64,000 nt of DNA from Virgibacillus doumboii. GTDB lineage: Bacteria > Bacillota > Bacilli > Bacillales > Amphibacillaceae. The DNA is taken from contig NZ_CADCWQ010000001.1 in the NCBI RefSeq assembly GCF_902806455.1, forward strand, positions 2,356,001 to 2,420,000, read 5' to 3'. Shown here piece by piece: positions 1 through 9,768 of the stretch. How positions within the stretch are numbered: position 1 is the first letter of the stretch; every line of letters starts with the position of its first letter. The position numbers and the translations under genes were made by a program. The notes beneath the pieces were generated by a model, which was given only the letters and a program-made list of their open reading frames with translations, did not search any database and had not been told where the DNA came from.

Positions 1-1785
1 AGATACTTGTTCGTCACCCAATTCAGGTAATTCTTTTCTAATTTCTTCGCACGCACAAATCAAAGTACTTGCTCTTTGAAATTGTTGTGCAGTTAAAAGT
101 CGTAAAGTATATCTCATTAATATCGCGGTACCATTACTCTCCTCGGAGTATCTTAGTCTTCTGTAAAAAATTATAAAAGCAGACACACCTAAATATGCTT
201 CAGTCTTACCTCCTCCTGTTGGAAACCATATTAAATCAACTATATCCCTGTCTCGATTATCTACCGACGATAAACCACTAATATTCAAGAGAAAAAAAGC
301 CAATTGAAAAGGTCTCCAGCTTGCATCTGAAATTTTCATTGTTTTGTAATCAAATACATTTATAGCTTCATCTGGCCACTTTTTATTTTCTTGAATAATC
401 GTATGAGCACGTTGCATCAACATAGCCCTATTAGCTAATTTAAATGTTTTTAATATTACATCATCATTTTTAAGAAGGTTAATTCCATTCATAATACGAT
501 CTGAAGCGTCACGGCATGCCTTTATATGTCTAGAGGCCGTTTTTTGCATAGGTGGCGATAAAGTATCTAGTTTATTACTTAAATCATCAATCCACTTTTT
601 GTATATTAATGTAAATTCAGTAAGATTATTTATTATTTCTTTATCGCTTAACGGGGATAAATCCGACAAATACTTCATTGACAATGTCTCTTTGGAATTT
701 TCTCCTAGTTCCTCAATATCAAACTTCATTGGAGGAACTTCCTCATATGGAATGATTTTGGTGCTTAAGCTTATGACCTTATTATTTGAGACTTTCCAAT
801 ACGGAGAACAACCATGGCCAACAGCATAAGATTTTTTATTTCTATACAATAAAGCATTTGATTGTTCTTCGAAATCATTTGTCAGATGGTTGTACGTATC
901 GTATTCAATAATTTTCTCTTTATCATCTAATGGGCTTACCTTCAACCCTACCTGGAAATATGATTTATCATCTTTATTTTGACCATTTTCCTCATGATTT
1001 GTGTTTACTAGAGAAATGGTAAATAATGTGCTCTTTGATTCCGGCCTTGGTCTCCTTATACAAACCAATTTCAGCCCATCATCTACTAATTCTACATATT
1101 GTTTTGTATCACCGTGCGGTATAATTTTATTTATTTTTTCTTCATCTAAAGGCCTTCTACACCAGCCTGTAATTTGTAAATTGTATAACTTATAGACAGC
1201 ATTCCTAAAGGGGGTATTCTCCGAAAGATATAGTAAGGAATCCCTATCTTCTCTATTAAACTCTTTAGTTATTTTTAATTTATTTCTTTCTTGTTTTAAA
1301 TGTCTGTTAAAAACTGTGGAATTTACAATCTCATCGGGGAGAATTTCATCAAGGTATACCTCACAATCAGTTTTTTTTATTTTCGAATATTTCGCAGCAT
1401 CAATCTTCACATTAATTGATGGATTAAATCCGGAAACATAAAAACTTAAACCCAATGAAGAAGGGAAATATTGAGTCGAGGTTTTTACGGGTGAGTCATC
1501 GAAAGTTTCATCATCAATTTTAGTGGAACGATTAGTATCATCTTTTGTTGCTGAAATGTATTTTTCATCAAACATTTCAACATCCGCGGTTTGATTTTCA
1601 TCTTCAGTATCCACCATCAACATTTCCTGTGGGTATAATATTCCCATTGAATACCTTTGGCTCGGTTTCTCACTTATTATTTCATGTTCAGCATTTTGCA
1701 ATGCCCCCTCAGAGCCCGGACCAACCATTTCTTTAATAACACACTCTAAATAGTCTTTTCTAAATTGAGAATATAAATTTGTCAT
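1..1785 (-). CDS. drmA: DISARM helicase DrmA-like protein, N-terminal part (gene continues beyond the left edge)
   Basis: An open frame runs leftwards from an ATG at 1785 to the window edge, giving about 595 residues. The ATG overlaps the stop of the upstream gene (ATGA), and an AGGGGGG ribosome site lies about 9 bases before it. Near residues 519-530 it reads LIWFPTGGGKTEAYLG, a Walker A of the kind found in DISARM DrmA helicases, followed by RYTLRLLTAQQFQRA, also typical of that family. The long N-terminal region before the Walker A is as expected for DrmA, which is over 1000 residues. In the known systems DrmA is an SF2-type helicase that acts with DrmB and blocks incoming phage DNA. The helicase C-terminal half is outside the window. 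A DrmA-like helicase from another defence system is the main alternative. Confidence 0.75.
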   Translation of the reverse strand, partial: MTNLYSQFRKDYLECVIKEMVGPGSEGALQNAEHEIISEKPSQRYSMGILYPQEMLMVDTEDENQTADVEMFDEKYISATKDDTNRSTKIDDETFDDSPVKTSTQYFPSSLGLSFYVSGFNPSINVKIDAAKYSKIKKTDCEVYLDEILPDEIVNSTVFNRHLKQERNKLKITKEFNREDRDSLLYLSENTPFRNAVYKLYNLQITGWCRRPLDEEKINKIIPHGDTKQYVELVDDGLKLVCIRRPRPESKSTLFTISLVNTNHEENGQNKDDKSYFQVGLKVSPLDDKEKIIEYDTYNHLTNDFEEQSNALLYRNKKSYAVGHGCSPYWKVSNNKVISLSTKIIPYEEVPPMKFDIEELGENSKETLSMKYLSDLSPLSDKEIINNLTEFTLIYKKWIDDLSNKLDTLSPPMQKTASRHIKACRDASDRIMNGINLLKNDDVILKTFKLANRAMLMQRAHTIIQENKKWPDEAINVFDYKTMKISDASWRPFQLAFFLLNISGLSSVDNRDRDIVDLIWFPTGGGKTEAYLGVSAFIIFYRRLRYSEESNGTAILMRYTLRLLTAQQFQRASTLICACEEIRKELPELGDEQVS

Positions 1786-3518
1786 CTTTGCAATGCCCCC
1801 CTAATTAAGTACTCTTTAGATTTTTCTTTTATTTTCTTATTTAAGGAATGATCCAAGAATATAAATAAAAGCTTTTTTGCTCTTGTCATTGCAACATAGT
1901 TAACCGTATTAGTCCACTTTCCATCTATAGAATCTATTCCAAAATATATTATAATTTGGCTCTCAAGGCCTTTGAAGGATTGTGCGGTCGTGTAATAAAT
2001 AGTATTTTTTCTCGAGTAATTAATATTTTTGGTTGTTAATTTTTCTAGTGAACATGTAATATTTAGTTTGTCTACATAGCTTATGTTCCTATTGTCAGGT
2101 AAAAGGATAGTAATATCTTTAGGATTAACCCCGTCTGAAATCAAAATGTTTATAGTAGAAGATACTTTTTTTATTTGTTCAGATTCATTTGAATAAAAAT
2201 CATACGTTACTTTTTCACCTTCATTTATAAGAGAATTCTCTACATGAAATCCTGAAATAAGTGAAGTTTGAATACATATTGGTTTTGTATTTCTACAATT
2301 CAAATCCAACATATATTCTACCGCTCCATAACCTTTTAAGTAGTCTACTACCGTTTCATCATAATTTTTATACATTTCTCCTTGATTATTCGAATCATAA
2401 AAAATCGCCCATTTTCCTTCTTCAAGTCCTCCTTTTATTATTTGATCAAGAGCGTTCATCCATTCGAAGTTAAGTATATCCTGCCCCTCATCAATTATGA
2501 GATAGTCGTATTTTTGTTCATTTTCAACTAATGCATATATAAAAAATTCAGGATAGATTTTTTTATAAATCATTGTTTCATTTTGATTAAATTTACTAAT
2601 TTCAGATAAAAATTCACTTTTAAAACTACTTTTCATTATGGTTGAATAGAAATATTGATGGATTGAATTTCCTTCTACATTGAGATTTTCATCAATAATC
2701 TTTTGTTTAATTTTTTCGCCCAACAATTTATTAAAACAAAGATATAAAACTTTACTGTTTTTCACTGCTTCCCTTTTTGCCTTTTCAACAGCCAACAATG
2801 TTTTACCTGTACCGGCAGTTCCCTGAAAAAGAATCCTATCATTATTTCTTAATCGATCTAATGCCTTATATTGATTTTCAGTAAGCCTGATTTGTTCTTG
2901 TTCTATTTCGTTTATTTTACTGGTTAAAGGCTGAACTAATTCAAAATCACCTCTTAAATATTCAATAATTTTGGCTATTTGTTTCGGAGTAAGAGCCCTT
3001 TTATAACTAGTTTTTTCTTTCCAATATGCAACCAGGTCATTTAAATACCCGGAAAATTCAGTGTTACTGTAACTTTTATCATAAATAATCCGGCTACTCC
3101 ATTCAGGTGATTCTATTTTAAACTCTATATCCGGAAAAACTATACCGTAACCAAATAAAACACTCCTAAAGTCTTTGTCCTTTGACTGCAGTGTGTTCAT
3201 TAATGAAAACATTGCAGTAGAAGCTTGACTAAAAGGACCTTCATACTTAGTGTTTTCAACACCGTATCTATTAATAAACTTCCATACCCCATCTTCCCTT
3301 TTTACTCTTCCACCCTTTACTTCTAAACAAAAAATACCACTTTCTCCAATAAGAAGAAAATCAATTTCTCCCTCGACCTTTTTATCATGTTGCGCCAAAC
3401 CTAATGAATGAAGACATGTCCAGTTATTTCCTAATTCATTTTCAATAATTTTAAATATCTTTCTTTCAGCATTACTTTTAATTTCAGTATGAAAGTAAGG
3501 TGGAATCATTCTTGCCAA
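1782..3518 (-). CDS. NERD nuclease-like domain fused to an SF1 (UvrD-type) helicase
   Basis: A 578-residue protein. Residues about 10-125 form a NERD domain, with GEIDFLL near 50-56 and EVKGG near 66-70 as the PD-(D/E)XK-like core. Residues about 210-578 form a superfamily 1 helicase: Walker A GTAGTGKT at 233-240, Walker B LIIDEGQD near 340-347, an arginine-bearing LNCRN motif, TTAQSFKGLE, and NYVAMTRAKK as motif VI. The family is expected to bind and cut or unwind DNA, but the exact reaction is not known. It lies 2 bases after the DrmE-like gene and overlaps the DrmA start by 4 bases, so it is translated within the defence operon. It is not one of the five core DISARM genes and may be an accessory effector. 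Confidence 0.8.
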   Translation of the reverse strand: MARMIPPYFHTEIKSNAERKIFKIIENELGNNWTCLHSLGLAQHDKKVEGEIDFLLIGESGIFCLEVKGGRVKREDGVWKFINRYGVENTKYEGPFSQASTAMFSLMNTLQSKDKDFRSVLFGYGIVFPDIEFKIESPEWSSRIIYDKSYSNTEFSGYLNDLVAYWKEKTSYKRALTPKQIAKIIEYLRGDFELVQPLTSKINEIEQEQIRLTENQYKALDRLRNNDRILFQGTAGTGKTLLAVEKAKREAVKNSKVLYLCFNKLLGEKIKQKIIDENLNVEGNSIHQYFYSTIMKSSFKSEFLSEISKFNQNETMIYKKIYPEFFIYALVENEQKYDYLIIDEGQDILNFEWMNALDQIIKGGLEEGKWAIFYDSNNQGEMYKNYDETVVDYLKGYGAVEYMLDLNCRNTKPICIQTSLISGFHVENSLINEGEKVTYDFYSNESEQIKKVSSTINILISDGVNPKDITILLPDNRNISYVDKLNITCSLEKLTTKNINYSRKNTIYYTTAQSFKGLESQIIIYFGIDSIDGKWTNTVNYVAMTRAKKLLFIFLDHSLNKKIKEKSKEYLIRGALQR

Positions 3519-3520
3519 CT

Positions 3521-6034
3521 CTAACCCTCCTGATCCAATAATCTATTTGTTTTAAAATAAGGTACATGAACTTTACGACTATTTTTCTTTCGAACCTGTA
3601 CTATATTTATATTCTTTGATAAATCTTCAACCAATTCTTTTAAAATTTGATCAGTGTTATTTTCATTAGTATTATATGAACTTATAATAGAATTTGCTAG
3701 ATATCTCCCTAGTTTTATGTGCATAGCCCGGACTTGACTACAAGCATTTTTTACATCAGAAAGTTTATTTATTAGAGTTCTGTCATTCGTTAATCTAGAA
3801 GTTGCTTCAATAACATCATTTGTCCCTATAACAGAGGGGTCTTTTAGCCAGTTAGCAATAGTAGCAGGATGCCTTGAGACACCATATTCCTTCAACTGAT
3901 TTGCAATACTTAACTCAGTAAAACCGTACTTTTCTTGATATTCTTTAAGCGCTTCCGTCCATAATTCACTTAAGACATAGAGTTTATTTACCTTTTCGGA
4001 TGACGTCCTCATGTTATTTACCAACTCATTAAAAACATCTTCATCTTTATCAACAAAAACTAATTCATCGTATTCTTCTAGTTCGGAAACGTTTTTCCTA
4101 ACAATTGTCTCTTTTTCCCGATCAAGAATGCGACAGTTATATCCATTAGTCAGAAAGGCAAATTGTCCCTCATCAAAAAGAATTAAAGTGGCTTCTTCAT
4201 TACCCGAAGTCTCTTTTGTATTGTATGAATTTATTAGGGCCGTCTCCATATTTTTAATTATAAAATTTAAATCCTCATATTCCTTTTCATTTACCTGTTT
4301 ACTACTATTCGTAAGGTCCAATTTGTTATCTGAGTCCTTTTCCGACACAAAAGGACCAATCATTTTATTATATTGTTGAAAGTAATAATTAAGAGAATTT
4401 AATTCATCTTTATATAGAACATGATGTTCGTACTGTCCTTTTGATTTCGTTCCCAGATAAAATACATCGCTGTCATACCACCCCAGTATATAAATATTAT
4501 TGTAGAATTTCTTTTCCCGTTGTATTTGTTTAACAGTTTTAATTGATATGTCGACATTTGGGTATTCATGGTTCATCCACGTATATAAATAATCGATATA
4601 GTTTTTCCTTTTAACAACAATGCAATCGTTATATTCTAATTTACACATTATATCTCTTAACATTTCTTCCTTTGGATGCTGTATATCATGAAACGAAAGT
4701 AAAGTTTTCACATCATTTATTATTCCATTCACCATATTAAAAGTATCTTCAGAAGTAGTAGCAAGCACATTTAACTTTTCCGACTCTAATTCAGTTATTA
4801 TGCTATGGTAATGAAATTTAGGATTGATATCTTCTAGTTCTTTTATTGATATTGGCATTGTTCTTAAAAAACTTAAAAAGCCTAATGTTTTTCTTACTAT
4901 ATTCATTATATAAATGTTTTGTGTGAATTCTTTTTTTAATGTAAGCACTTTCTTTTTCAAAGAATGCAATATTTCATTTGCTTCTGACTCTACTACCAAA
5001 AAATTCCTTTCAAAATAGTTTGATCTTCTTGCAATTGTATTTCTTTCTAGCAAAAGATCCTCTGTATCATTTGTTGTATTTATAATTACTGGGGCATTGT
5101 CACTTAAAGTGGGGCTTGTTTCTGGAATGATATCATATTTAAAACTATTCATAATTGAAATAACCTTAGAATCTATATCTAATAAATCCATTACTATAGA
5201 GATATTATCCAAGCTGCTATAATTATCTATTACGTCAATATATATGCTATTACCAAGTATTTTACTTTTACCGAATACAATAATGTTTTTAATATTCTCA
5301 TCATCTTTAATTAATTCATTAGCAGTTTCAAGATTTGGAGTAAAGCAAAGTAGTGAGTCTCTTTGTAAAGGGTCTCTTCCTATTCTTTGAAAATTATCAG
5401 CTTTAGGAAAATAACCTGTAGGAATTAAATCAACTAAGGGAGTGCCCTTTAAAGTAATATTATTTATATAATTCATTTCTCTTTTATTACAAACAATCAA
5501 TGTTTTATATGTATTTATTGTGGGGATTTCTATTGAATCAAAATTAAATATATCCGAAAATATTTTTCGTTCTTTTTTAATCTTTTTGATTGGTCGATAT
5601 TTATATTTAGTTATTTTTGCATTTCCTTGATACAAACTTATCCTCCAAGTAAGTGCTTTTGGCAAAATGTAAGTCATATCTGAGAATCTCACTTTAACCT
5701 TATGTTCTTCATTTATTTCTTCAACACTCCCTATACTTCCATCTAATTTTACTTTTTGCCCGATACTGAGGCGTTGGATATTTTCTTCATTAAGTCTAAT
5801 AATTTCATTCTTAATACCATTTAATTGGTAAAATATGCTTAATAGTAAAGCCCTTAAAAAACCATAGGGATTCACATTAATAGTTTTATTTTTTACAGTA
5901 TTTCTCTTACTAAGCGTATCCAACAATTCTTTGTCAGAACTCAACAAAGAAAGTTCAACACCATTATATCTAAGTTCAGATTTATGTAATAACTCAAGTG
6001 GCAAAATTTTACTTTCAGATGTTTCCACTTTCAT
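3521..6034 (-). CDS. drmE: DISARM DrmE-like protein
   Basis: An 837-residue protein with no clear enzyme motif. I call it DrmE-like from its size, its place before a DrmA-type helicase and its overall character. The N-terminal third has a small beta-rich section (about residues 90-135) followed by alpha/beta segments resembling a helicase fold without a usable Walker A. Near the C-terminus, LSIANQLKEYGVSRHPATIA looks like a helix-turn-helix. DrmE is the class 2 DISARM component of unknown function. The gene is AT-rich (long runs of Ile, Asn and Lys), unlike the housekeeping genes at the right of the window, which fits horizontal transfer. An ATG-led start at 6034 has AAGGGCGGGATG just upstream. 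Profile comparison with DrmE would settle the name. Confidence 0.6.
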   Translation of the reverse strand: MKVETSESKILPLELLHKSELRYNGVELSLLSSDKELLDTLSKRNTVKNKTINVNPYGFLRALLLSIFYQLNGIKNEIIRLNEENIQRLSIGQKVKLDGSIGSVEEINEEHKVKVRFSDMTYILPKALTWRISLYQGNAKITKYKYRPIKKIKKERKIFSDIFNFDSIEIPTINTYKTLIVCNKREMNYINNITLKGTPLVDLIPTGYFPKADNFQRIGRDPLQRDSLLCFTPNLETANELIKDDENIKNIIVFGKSKILGNSIYIDVIDNYSSLDNISIVMDLLDIDSKVISIMNSFKYDIIPETSPTLSDNAPVIINTTNDTEDLLLERNTIARRSNYFERNFLVVESEANEILHSLKKKVLTLKKEFTQNIYIMNIVRKTLGFLSFLRTMPISIKELEDINPKFHYHSIITELESEKLNVLATTSEDTFNMVNGIINDVKTLLSFHDIQHPKEEMLRDIMCKLEYNDCIVVKRKNYIDYLYTWMNHEYPNVDISIKTVKQIQREKKFYNNIYILGWYDSDVFYLGTKSKGQYEHHVLYKDELNSLNYYFQQYNKMIGPFVSEKDSDNKLDLTNSSKQVNEKEYEDLNFIIKNMETALINSYNTKETSGNEEATLILFDEGQFAFLTNGYNCRILDREKETIVRKNVSELEEYDELVFVDKDEDVFNELVNNMRTSSEKVNKLYVLSELWTEALKEYQEKYGFTELSIANQLKEYGVSRHPATIANWLKDPSVIGTNDVIEATSRLTNDRTLINKLSDVKNACSQVRAMHIKLGRYLANSIISSYNTNENNTDQILKELVEDLSKNINIVQVRKKNSRKVHVPYFKTNRLLDQEG

Positions 6035-6228
6035 CCCGCCCTTAATTTGAAAATCATAAAAATTTTGTACATTAGATATATTTTAACATAATTTTAAATA
6101 AAAATTAATTTGATTTGACTATCTAATTCTGTTTCGAGAAAAATAATAAACACCAAAGGATATAATGATTTCTTAACCACCATTCTTGACATTTACAATT
6201 ACTACTTTTTACTAAGTATATACAAAAT

Positions 6229-6642
6229 TCATCCTTTAGCATTTTCTATAAAGATAATTATTTTGTTAGTAGCCTGCGAAAAGTCTCTGTTAAATTCATG
6301 CTCCCACACTCTAAGAATATTCCAGCCACGGTTTAAATAATAATCCGTTACTTCCTTATCCCTTTCAACATTCCGATATAACTTTCTTTTCCAAAAATCA
6401 GAGTTATTTTTTGGTATTTTTCCATGGAATGGACAATGGTGCCAAAAACAAGAGTCTATAAATACCACAATCTTGTATTTCTTTATTGAAAAGTCCGGCT
6501 TCCCAAATAATGTTTTTTCATTTCTCCTATACCTGATGTTTTTTCTCCAAAGTTCTTTACTTACTTTTTCTTCCAATTTGGAAACCGATTTGACAGCCGA
6601 CATATTTCTGCTACGTGCCTCTTTCGATATTTTGTCAGCCAT
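6229..6642 (-). CDS. vsr: Very short patch repair endonuclease (Vsr)
   Basis: A 137-residue Vsr-type T:G mismatch endonuclease. The family nicks next to the T of a T:G mismatch left by deamination of 5-methylcytosine. The core is intact: SRNMSAVKS near the N-terminus, FGKPDF with the metal-binding aspartate, VVFIDSCFWHHCPFHGKIP with zinc/catalytic histidine and cysteine residues, then WKRKLYRNVERD and RVWEHE. I place the start at 6642, where AAAGGTAG precedes MADKISKEAR; a longer frame to 6702 lacks a ribosome site and the added residues are not Vsr-like. It is the first gene before the DISARM-like set, 194 bases upstream of drmE. Vsr normally accompanies a 5-methylcytosine methyltransferase, which would fit DrmMII lying beyond the left edge. 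Confidence 0.92.
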   Translation of the reverse strand: MADKISKEARSRNMSAVKSVSKLEEKVSKELWRKNIRYRRNEKTLFGKPDFSIKKYKIVVFIDSCFWHHCPFHGKIPKNNSDFWKRKLYRNVERDKEVTDYYLNRGWNILRVWEHEFNRDFSQATNKIIIFIENAKG

Positions 6643-7142
6643 AGTATCACTACCTTTGCTAAGGAATAAAAGGAATTTTATCTTTATTAAAGTATAACTC
6701 AAAGGTAAAAGTTTAACTCACAATTACAAACACAACTTATGAAAACCTACTTTTACTACTTAATACGATTCCAGATAATTTACTTCATGCTAATTTGCCG
6801 CTATTCCTATGAATTTTCTACTTTCTGGAAGTAGAGTATTTGTCATTACATAAAAGTTCATCCAGGACTTCAGTGTGACCCCATTTAAGAAATTTCGTAT
6901 TAATACATTCAAGTTTATCAAAAAGGGTACACATATTTTAGAAGAGGACAAGTGTTTGGTGTTTTTGTAAATTATTTAGTATCATATTGACTTAACAATC
7001 CCTAAACGCATGCCCAACCCTTCTTACTCAATTTCCCCCAGATCCGTTCAATATTACAGTACCCACCTCCCCTTTTTCTTGTATAGTTAAAAAAACACAA
7101 TACAACACAGACAGTGCATCATTGCCTTACAAGGGAAATACG
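6643..7142. other. AT-rich intergenic region between the defence island and the degV pseudogene
   Basis: No credible coding frame. From about 7065 onwards the sequence resembles the leader of the intact degV gene (12910-12984), so the duplicated degV unit carried its upstream region with it. Confidence 0.5.
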
Positions 7143-7984
7143 ATGAGAAGAATTATTTTAATCACAGAGAGTGAAGCCAATATACCGGGGGAATTGGCAG
7201 CTAAGCATGCTATTCAGGTTGTCCCGATGCACGTCGTTATGAATAGGCAGGATTATTTAGATGGCTCGTTACCAGTAAAGGATATCTTTGACTATTATGG
7301 GCGGACGAAACGAATACCCTCTACAACCTCAACGAATTCCAATGAATATCATGACTTTTTCACGTGGATAAGAGCGGATTTTCCCGATTCCATCATTATT
7401 CACATCAGAGGCATCTTCTTCCTTTCAAAATGCAATAATCGCATCCGAAGATTTTGATTATCTAATTTTAATTGATGCTTTAAACTTTACGTGTGGTTGG
7501 GCTGCCATTGTGTTGTATGCGGTTAACTTGTTAGAGAATGATCCTGCGATTGAACCAAATAGCTTAGCAGAAAAAATTGAAGCAATCATTCCTAAATCAA
7601 GGCTTGCTTTCGTCCCCGGCAGCTTGGAAATTTTTAAGGGCAGGTGATTGTGTAAGCAATGTGGCTTATCTTGGCGGAGCTTTGTTGAAAATAAAGCCGC
7701 GAATTGAATTAATTGAGGGTAAACTTGTTTCAACCAAAAAATACCGCGGGAATATGTATGCAGTTGCAGAAAAACTGCTGCAGGATTATTTGAATCAATA
7801 CGATATCGACGGGGAACAACTTTATTTTCAAAACTCACTAGGAATCGATGAAGGAATCAAGCAGCGGATGGATGAAATTGCAAAAGACAATGGATTCAAA
7901 AATGTAAAATGAATGCAAGCCGGCGCTGTGATTTCAACTCATGCAGGGCCAGGAGGATTCGGGATTGCAGGGTTGGAAGTTTAG
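7143..7984 (+). pseudogene. Decayed degV copy
   Basis: This copy aligns with the intact degV at 12985-13839 from MRRIIL to GLEV, but three lesions break it. About 11 bases are missing near 7404, where the intact gene encodes HIGYTSK. One base is gained near 7635, in the segment encoding LEFLRAGGRVS. A TGG codon has become TGA near 7911 (KWMQ in the intact gene). Similarity continues past each lesion, so this is a recent inactivated duplicate and not three separate genes. Confidence 0.9.
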
Positions 7985-8035
7985 TGGGACTTGTGGTCAG
8001 ATTGACTGCCTAAAAAAGGTTCCTTACACCCGGAA

Positions 8036-8122
8036 CTAAATAGAATAGGGTGACCTTTCTCAAGGCCACCCACTCATCAAACCACACGTGCCCTAGTAAG
8101 GCATACGGCTTACCAATATGTT
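8036..8122 (-). mobile_element. Possible 3' end of a group II intron (domains V and VI only)
   Basis: On the minus strand the segment begins AAGCCGTATGCC, runs through a short loop to GGGCACGTGTGGTTT, and is followed by a hairpin GGGTGGCCTT-gaga-AAGGTCACCC. This order resembles domain V (with its AGC triad) and domain VI of bacterial group II introns. No reverse transcriptase frame is present, so it would be a remnant. The rest of 7985-8314 shows no gene. The call rests on pattern memory and needs a covariance-model check. Confidence 0.4.
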
Positions 8123-8314
8123 AAAATAACAATGCACAACGAATATTTGGGCACTTTCATTACCTGTCACCCATCTTTCATTGTGTACATTCAGTTAGTT
8201 TACTCCGAAGTATCTCTAATTGTTCACATTATACACCTTTTATAGGTATGGAACCACAAAGTCGTTCTCCTTCCGTTTTTATATGGTTTGGTCCATACAT
8301 TACTCCTGTACTAC

Positions 8315-9706
8315 CTATCCGGTTATTTGCTCTATATCCTTGTTCCTCTTAATTGTTCGGAGTACATGTCGCAGTTCTTTCGTATTATTGAATATTCCTT
8401 TTATCAGACTAACAGTTTCATAAGCAGCTTCAACATCTAAATATTCATTATCCGTATGCTCGTTCCTGTACCCGGCAGAAAGATTAACACATTGGATACC
8501 ATGTTCTGCCCAAATTCGTGTATCACTGCTTCCGCCATTTGTGCAACTCCACCCAGACAATCCTTCCTTCTCTGCGATAGTTTCAAAAAATTCACCATAC
8601 ACTTCATCACAAAATGGGATGTAACCTCCACATGAGGTTACAATATCACCTTTCCCACGACGGTCCACTACAATTGCCGCGTCAGTCCCCCAAAGGAAAT
8701 AATCATCTAAATGATTTGCTCCAACTAGCCCACTTTCTTCTTCCACCGTAAAAATGAATTTTACCTTTCCATTAAATGAAGAATTAGAAAGATGTTCTGC
8801 TATAAACAAAAGAACTGCAACACCGGCCCTGTCATCACCTCCAAGGATACCTTTACTGCTGGACCATATATTATTTTCTTTTTTAATCACACGGTCTGAT
8901 TCAATTTCGCATACAGTGTCCAGATGAGCATTCAGTAAAATAGTCGGTCCATTTCCGGATTTATATGTCTTTTCAGCTAACAGATTGCCATGCCGGTCAA
9001 TTGAAAGATAATCTACATATGGGCTGAGTTTCCCCTTAACATATTCACGTATTTTATCTTCTTTTCCACTTACACCTGGTATAGATAGAAGTTGCTCCAG
9101 TAGTACATAAAACATTTGCTTTTTAATATAATCAAATCCTTGTTCAATCCAGGATTCTTTAATAAAACTCATCTTTTCCGCCAAATCAAGTAATTTATTC
9201 CTTTGCAAATGCAAAGTAATATAACAACTGCTGGAATGTTCACGACAATTTACGCGTTTCAATCCAAGTGCCAGCAGCATTTGTACAAGCTGTTTACTAT
9301 CCCTTTCCTTTGTTACCATTACATAAACATGCGCAGGTCTTCTTTCATGTCCATCACAAGAGCCTGAAGTATGAAACCCTAAACGGTTCAATTGCCGGAC
9401 AATACCAGCTATATACGTATCCAATTCTATAACCTTTGCCTCTTCTTCTCCAGGTCTGAATCCAAGCCCTTCTCCTCTTCCTCTAAGTGGGAAATCAAGA
9501 ATCTCAACCCACTTCTGCTCACTTACAGGTTCACTTTGAAGAGATAATATCTGATTCTCCAGATTATAGGAGACATCTGCCTGGTCCAGACTATTTAATA
9601 AAAAGTCAATGTTCTTCTTCGTTTCCAGCCGGCAGTCAAATACATTCCTTTCCTTTTGATTTAATTTCCACCCATAACGAATAAATAATTGGTTCCATGT
9701 TTTCAT
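8315..9706 (-). CDS. M20-family metallopeptidase-like hydrolase with an extra N-terminal domain
   Basis: The C-terminal two thirds is an M20/M28-type two-zinc hydrolase with a full set of ligands: NAHLDTV, GILGGDDRAG, FTVEEESG, VVDRRGK and NEHTDNEY. Such enzymes cut small peptides or amide bonds in the cytoplasm. The first 190 or so residues are a separate domain containing FPLRGRGEGLGFRPGE and TSGSCDGHERRPAHVYV, which I do not recognise. The start at 9706 follows AAAAGGGGATG; a longer frame from 9772 overlaps the upstream gene by 4 bases but has no ribosome site. It probably forms an operon with the regulator at 9769-10818. The substrate cannot be told from sequence. Confidence 0.82.
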   Translation of the reverse strand: MKTWNQLFIRYGWKLNQKERNVFDCRLETKKNIDFLLNSLDQADVSYNLENQILSLQSEPVSEQKWVEILDFPLRGRGEGLGFRPGEEEAKVIELDTYIAGIVRQLNRLGFHTSGSCDGHERRPAHVYVMVTKERDSKQLVQMLLALGLKRVNCREHSSSCYITLHLQRNKLLDLAEKMSFIKESWIEQGFDYIKKQMFYVLLEQLLSIPGVSGKEDKIREYVKGKLSPYVDYLSIDRHGNLLAEKTYKSGNGPTILLNAHLDTVCEIESDRVIKKENNIWSSSKGILGGDDRAGVAVLLFIAEHLSNSSFNGKVKFIFTVEEESGLVGANHLDDYFLWGTDAAIVVDRRGKGDIVTSCGGYIPFCDEVYGEFFETIAEKEGLSGWSCTNGGSSDTRIWAEHGIQCVNLSAGYRNEHTDNEYLDVEAAYETVSLIKGIFNNTKELRHVLRTIKRNKDIEQITG

Positions 9707-9768
9707 ATACCATTCATCCCCTTTTCGATTTGTAATTTCATTGTATAAAAAGGGGGATGACAGCTCTG

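Noticed and set aside
7458..7838. A 126-codon minus-strand frame in the degV pseudogene
   Set aside because: It is antisense to degV sequence, and a similar shadow exists opposite the intact degV.
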